Assembly: GCA_947455605.1 (NCBI GenBank)
Contig: CANGOX010000035.1
Coordinates: forward strand, 1-32,472
Reading direction: 5' to 3'
Length of the DNA stretch: 32,472 bases
From: Chitinophagaceae bacterium
Lineage (GTDB): Bacteria > Bacteroidota > Bacteroidia > Chitinophagales > Chitinophagaceae
This document shows positions 31,719 through 32,472 of the stretch, in pieces. How positions within the stretch are numbered: the first letter of the stretch is position 1; each line of letters starts with the position of its first letter. The notes under the pieces are model-generated. The model saw nothing but the letters and a program-made list of their open reading frames with translations, made no database searches and was not told where the DNA came from. Made by a program: the position numbers and the translations under genes.

Positions 31719-32354
31719 ATGGAAGTCCACCACCACCCACACGTAGAAAAGAAAAGCCTCAAAGAATACCTTCTCGAAGGATTGATGATCTTTCTGGCGG
31801 TGAGTATGGGGTTTATAGCGGAAAATATAAGGGAAACCATAGTAGAGAATCATAGGGAAAAGGAATTTTCAATAACGCTTAAAGAGGATTTAATTAATGA
31901 CACCATCGATCTAAATAGGAGTATTCAATTTTGGACCAGTTATGTGAATTACATTGATACCATCAGAGGCGAAATAGATAAAAAAGCAACAGGCAGGGAT
32001 CTGCTTTTGCTTTACAGTAATGTAGCCAAATTGAACAACAACTTCACCTTCAGGTATCACGACCGTACGGTAATGCAGTTAAAAGCAGGTAATTTCAGAT
32101 TACTCCGAAGTAAAATCGTTTCTGATTCGCTTGTAGAATATGATGCGGTTTATAATACGCTGCTTAAAAATATTGAGGGCGTGTATAATGAACTTTTGCT
32201 GAAACAAATGACCCTGCGTGACCAGTTATTCTCATCCCGTTATTTTTTATTGAGAAAGAACCATGCGCAGCTTGATTCTGCTTTTACAAAAGACGCAGTG
32301 GCATTTTCTATCCGAAAAGGCAATGTAAGTGTCCCTAAAAAGCAGACAGTTTAA
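31719..32354 (+). CDS. Array copy 7: DUF6090-like protein, C-terminally truncated
   Basis: This 211-aa protein carries the shared head (KKSLKEYLLEG, Phe to Leu) and membrane segment, then NHREKEFSITLKEDLINDT. The central motif is diverged (VMQLKAGNFRLLRSKIVSDSL). From the DSL motif on it is about 30 residues shorter than copy 6, and it ends in VPKKQTV instead of EYHLE. A transposase gene starts 36 nt after the stop, so the real 3' end was probably displaced by an insertion sequence and the last residues are read from the element. It may be non-functional. Confidence 0.8.
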   Translation: MEVHHHPHVEKKSLKEYLLEGLMIFLAVSMGFIAENIRETIVENHREKEFSITLKEDLINDTIDLNRSIQFWTSYVNYIDTIRGEIDKKATGRDLLLLYSNVAKLNNNFTFRYHDRTVMQLKAGNFRLLRSKIVSDSLVEYDAVYNTLLKNIEGVYNELLLKQMTLRDQLFSSRYFLLRKNHAQLDSAFTKDAVAFSIRKGNVSVPKKQTV

Positions 32355-32472
32355 AATTAGAGCCGAAAGCTTAAATTTAAACTGCAAATATGAAAAAGAC
32401 ACGATTTACGGAGACTCAGATTGTTTCCATTTTAAAGCAACAGGAAGGTGGTCGAACAACCAAAGAGGTTGC
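32330..32472 (+). mobile_element. Left part of an IS3-family insertion sequence (runs off the window)
   Basis: The transposase start at 32390 and the truncated reading frame before it place an element border within copy 7. TGTCCCTAAAAAGCAGACAG at 32330 starts with TG, as IS3-family ends do, and would explain the abnormal tail of copy 7. The exact border is a guess because the other end and any target duplication lie outside the window. Confidence 0.5.
32390..32472 (+). CDS. IS3-family transposase OrfA, 5' part only
   Basis: Only the first 27 codons are present: MKKTRFTETQIVSILKQQEG and on to TTKEVA. The MKK-RFTE-QIV-ILK opening is the well-known start of IS3-family OrfA proteins, a helix-turn-helix DNA-binding subunit that is joined to OrfB integrase by frameshifting. 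The rest lies to the right of the window. Confidence 0.9.
   Translation, partial: MKKTRFTETQIVSILKQQEGGRTTKEV

Larger units (their letters stand above)
27058..32354 (+). repeat. Tandem array of seven paralogous membrane-protein genes
   Basis: The seven genes start at 27058, 27872, 28690, 29437, 30147, 30948 and 31719. Each begins with almost the same first ~100 nt and then diverges. The run TTCAAAGAATACCTG is identical in six copies and two bases off in the seventh. GGATTGATGATCTTT is identical in all seven. Internal spacers are 49, 35, 36, 2, 36 and 36 nt. Single entries follow for each copy. Confidence 0.93.

Noticed and set aside
27782..31853. Recurring minus-strand frames (e.g. 27782-28006, 28636-28821, 31668-31853) with similar sequences
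   Set aside because: They lie opposite the conserved gene heads, so their similarity follows from the head conservation; their ends differ and no promoter or start is shared.

Overview
The window reads as chromosome of a Bacteroidota bacterium, most likely a Chitinophagaceae-type member (inference, no marker gene present). The reasons are moderate-to-low GC, starts without convincing Shine-Dalgarno sites, TAnnTTTG-like promoter elements, a TonB-dependent receptor with an N-terminal carboxypeptidase-regulatory-like domain, multi-PAS histidine kinases in number, and a DUF6090-like membrane protein family. No tRNA, rRNA or CRISPR array was seen.

Layout. (1) 2-9523 is a two-component signalling cluster. 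It starts with the 3' part of a HisKA_3 kinase, then a dense + strand run (1122-6877) of a LuxR-type regulator, a lone receiver, a triple-PAS kinase, a receiver-kinase hybrid, a receiver-AraC regulator and an unrecognised 273-aa protein. A convergent five-PAS kinase (9523-6905) closes it. (2) 10027-16051 holds a TonB-dependent receptor (minus) divergent from a 1122-aa membrane kinase with PAS and GAF domains. (3) 16077-19467 carries three enzymes: a YgiD-type extradiol dioxygenase, a secreted sulfatase and a secreted endonuclease/exonuclease/phosphatase-fold hydrolase. (4) 19957-21621 encodes a small eRF1-domain-like protein, CbpA and CbpM. (5) 21997-23798 encodes a membrane-anchored DUF1566-like protein and a Tat-exported TIM-barrel protein, each followed by a clear terminator. 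(6) 24105-26797 is a FIST sensor protein with a hybrid kinase. (7) 27058-32354 is a tandem array of seven paralogous single-pass membrane proteins, cut at its right edge by an IS3-type transposase gene.

The array is the most unusual part. All seven genes share a nearly identical first ~100 nt, encoding a His-rich N-terminus and one membrane segment, followed by strongly diverged C-terminal domains. Four of the six junctions carry a non-coding spacer of exactly four C-rich heptamers (CCCCAAA and variants) followed by an octamer ending in CCCTC just before the ATG. The opposite strand of the best one has four G4 runs and could form a G-quadruplex. A conserved head, variable body and repeat-marked junctions suggest a recombining, diversifying gene family. 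Its function is unknown.
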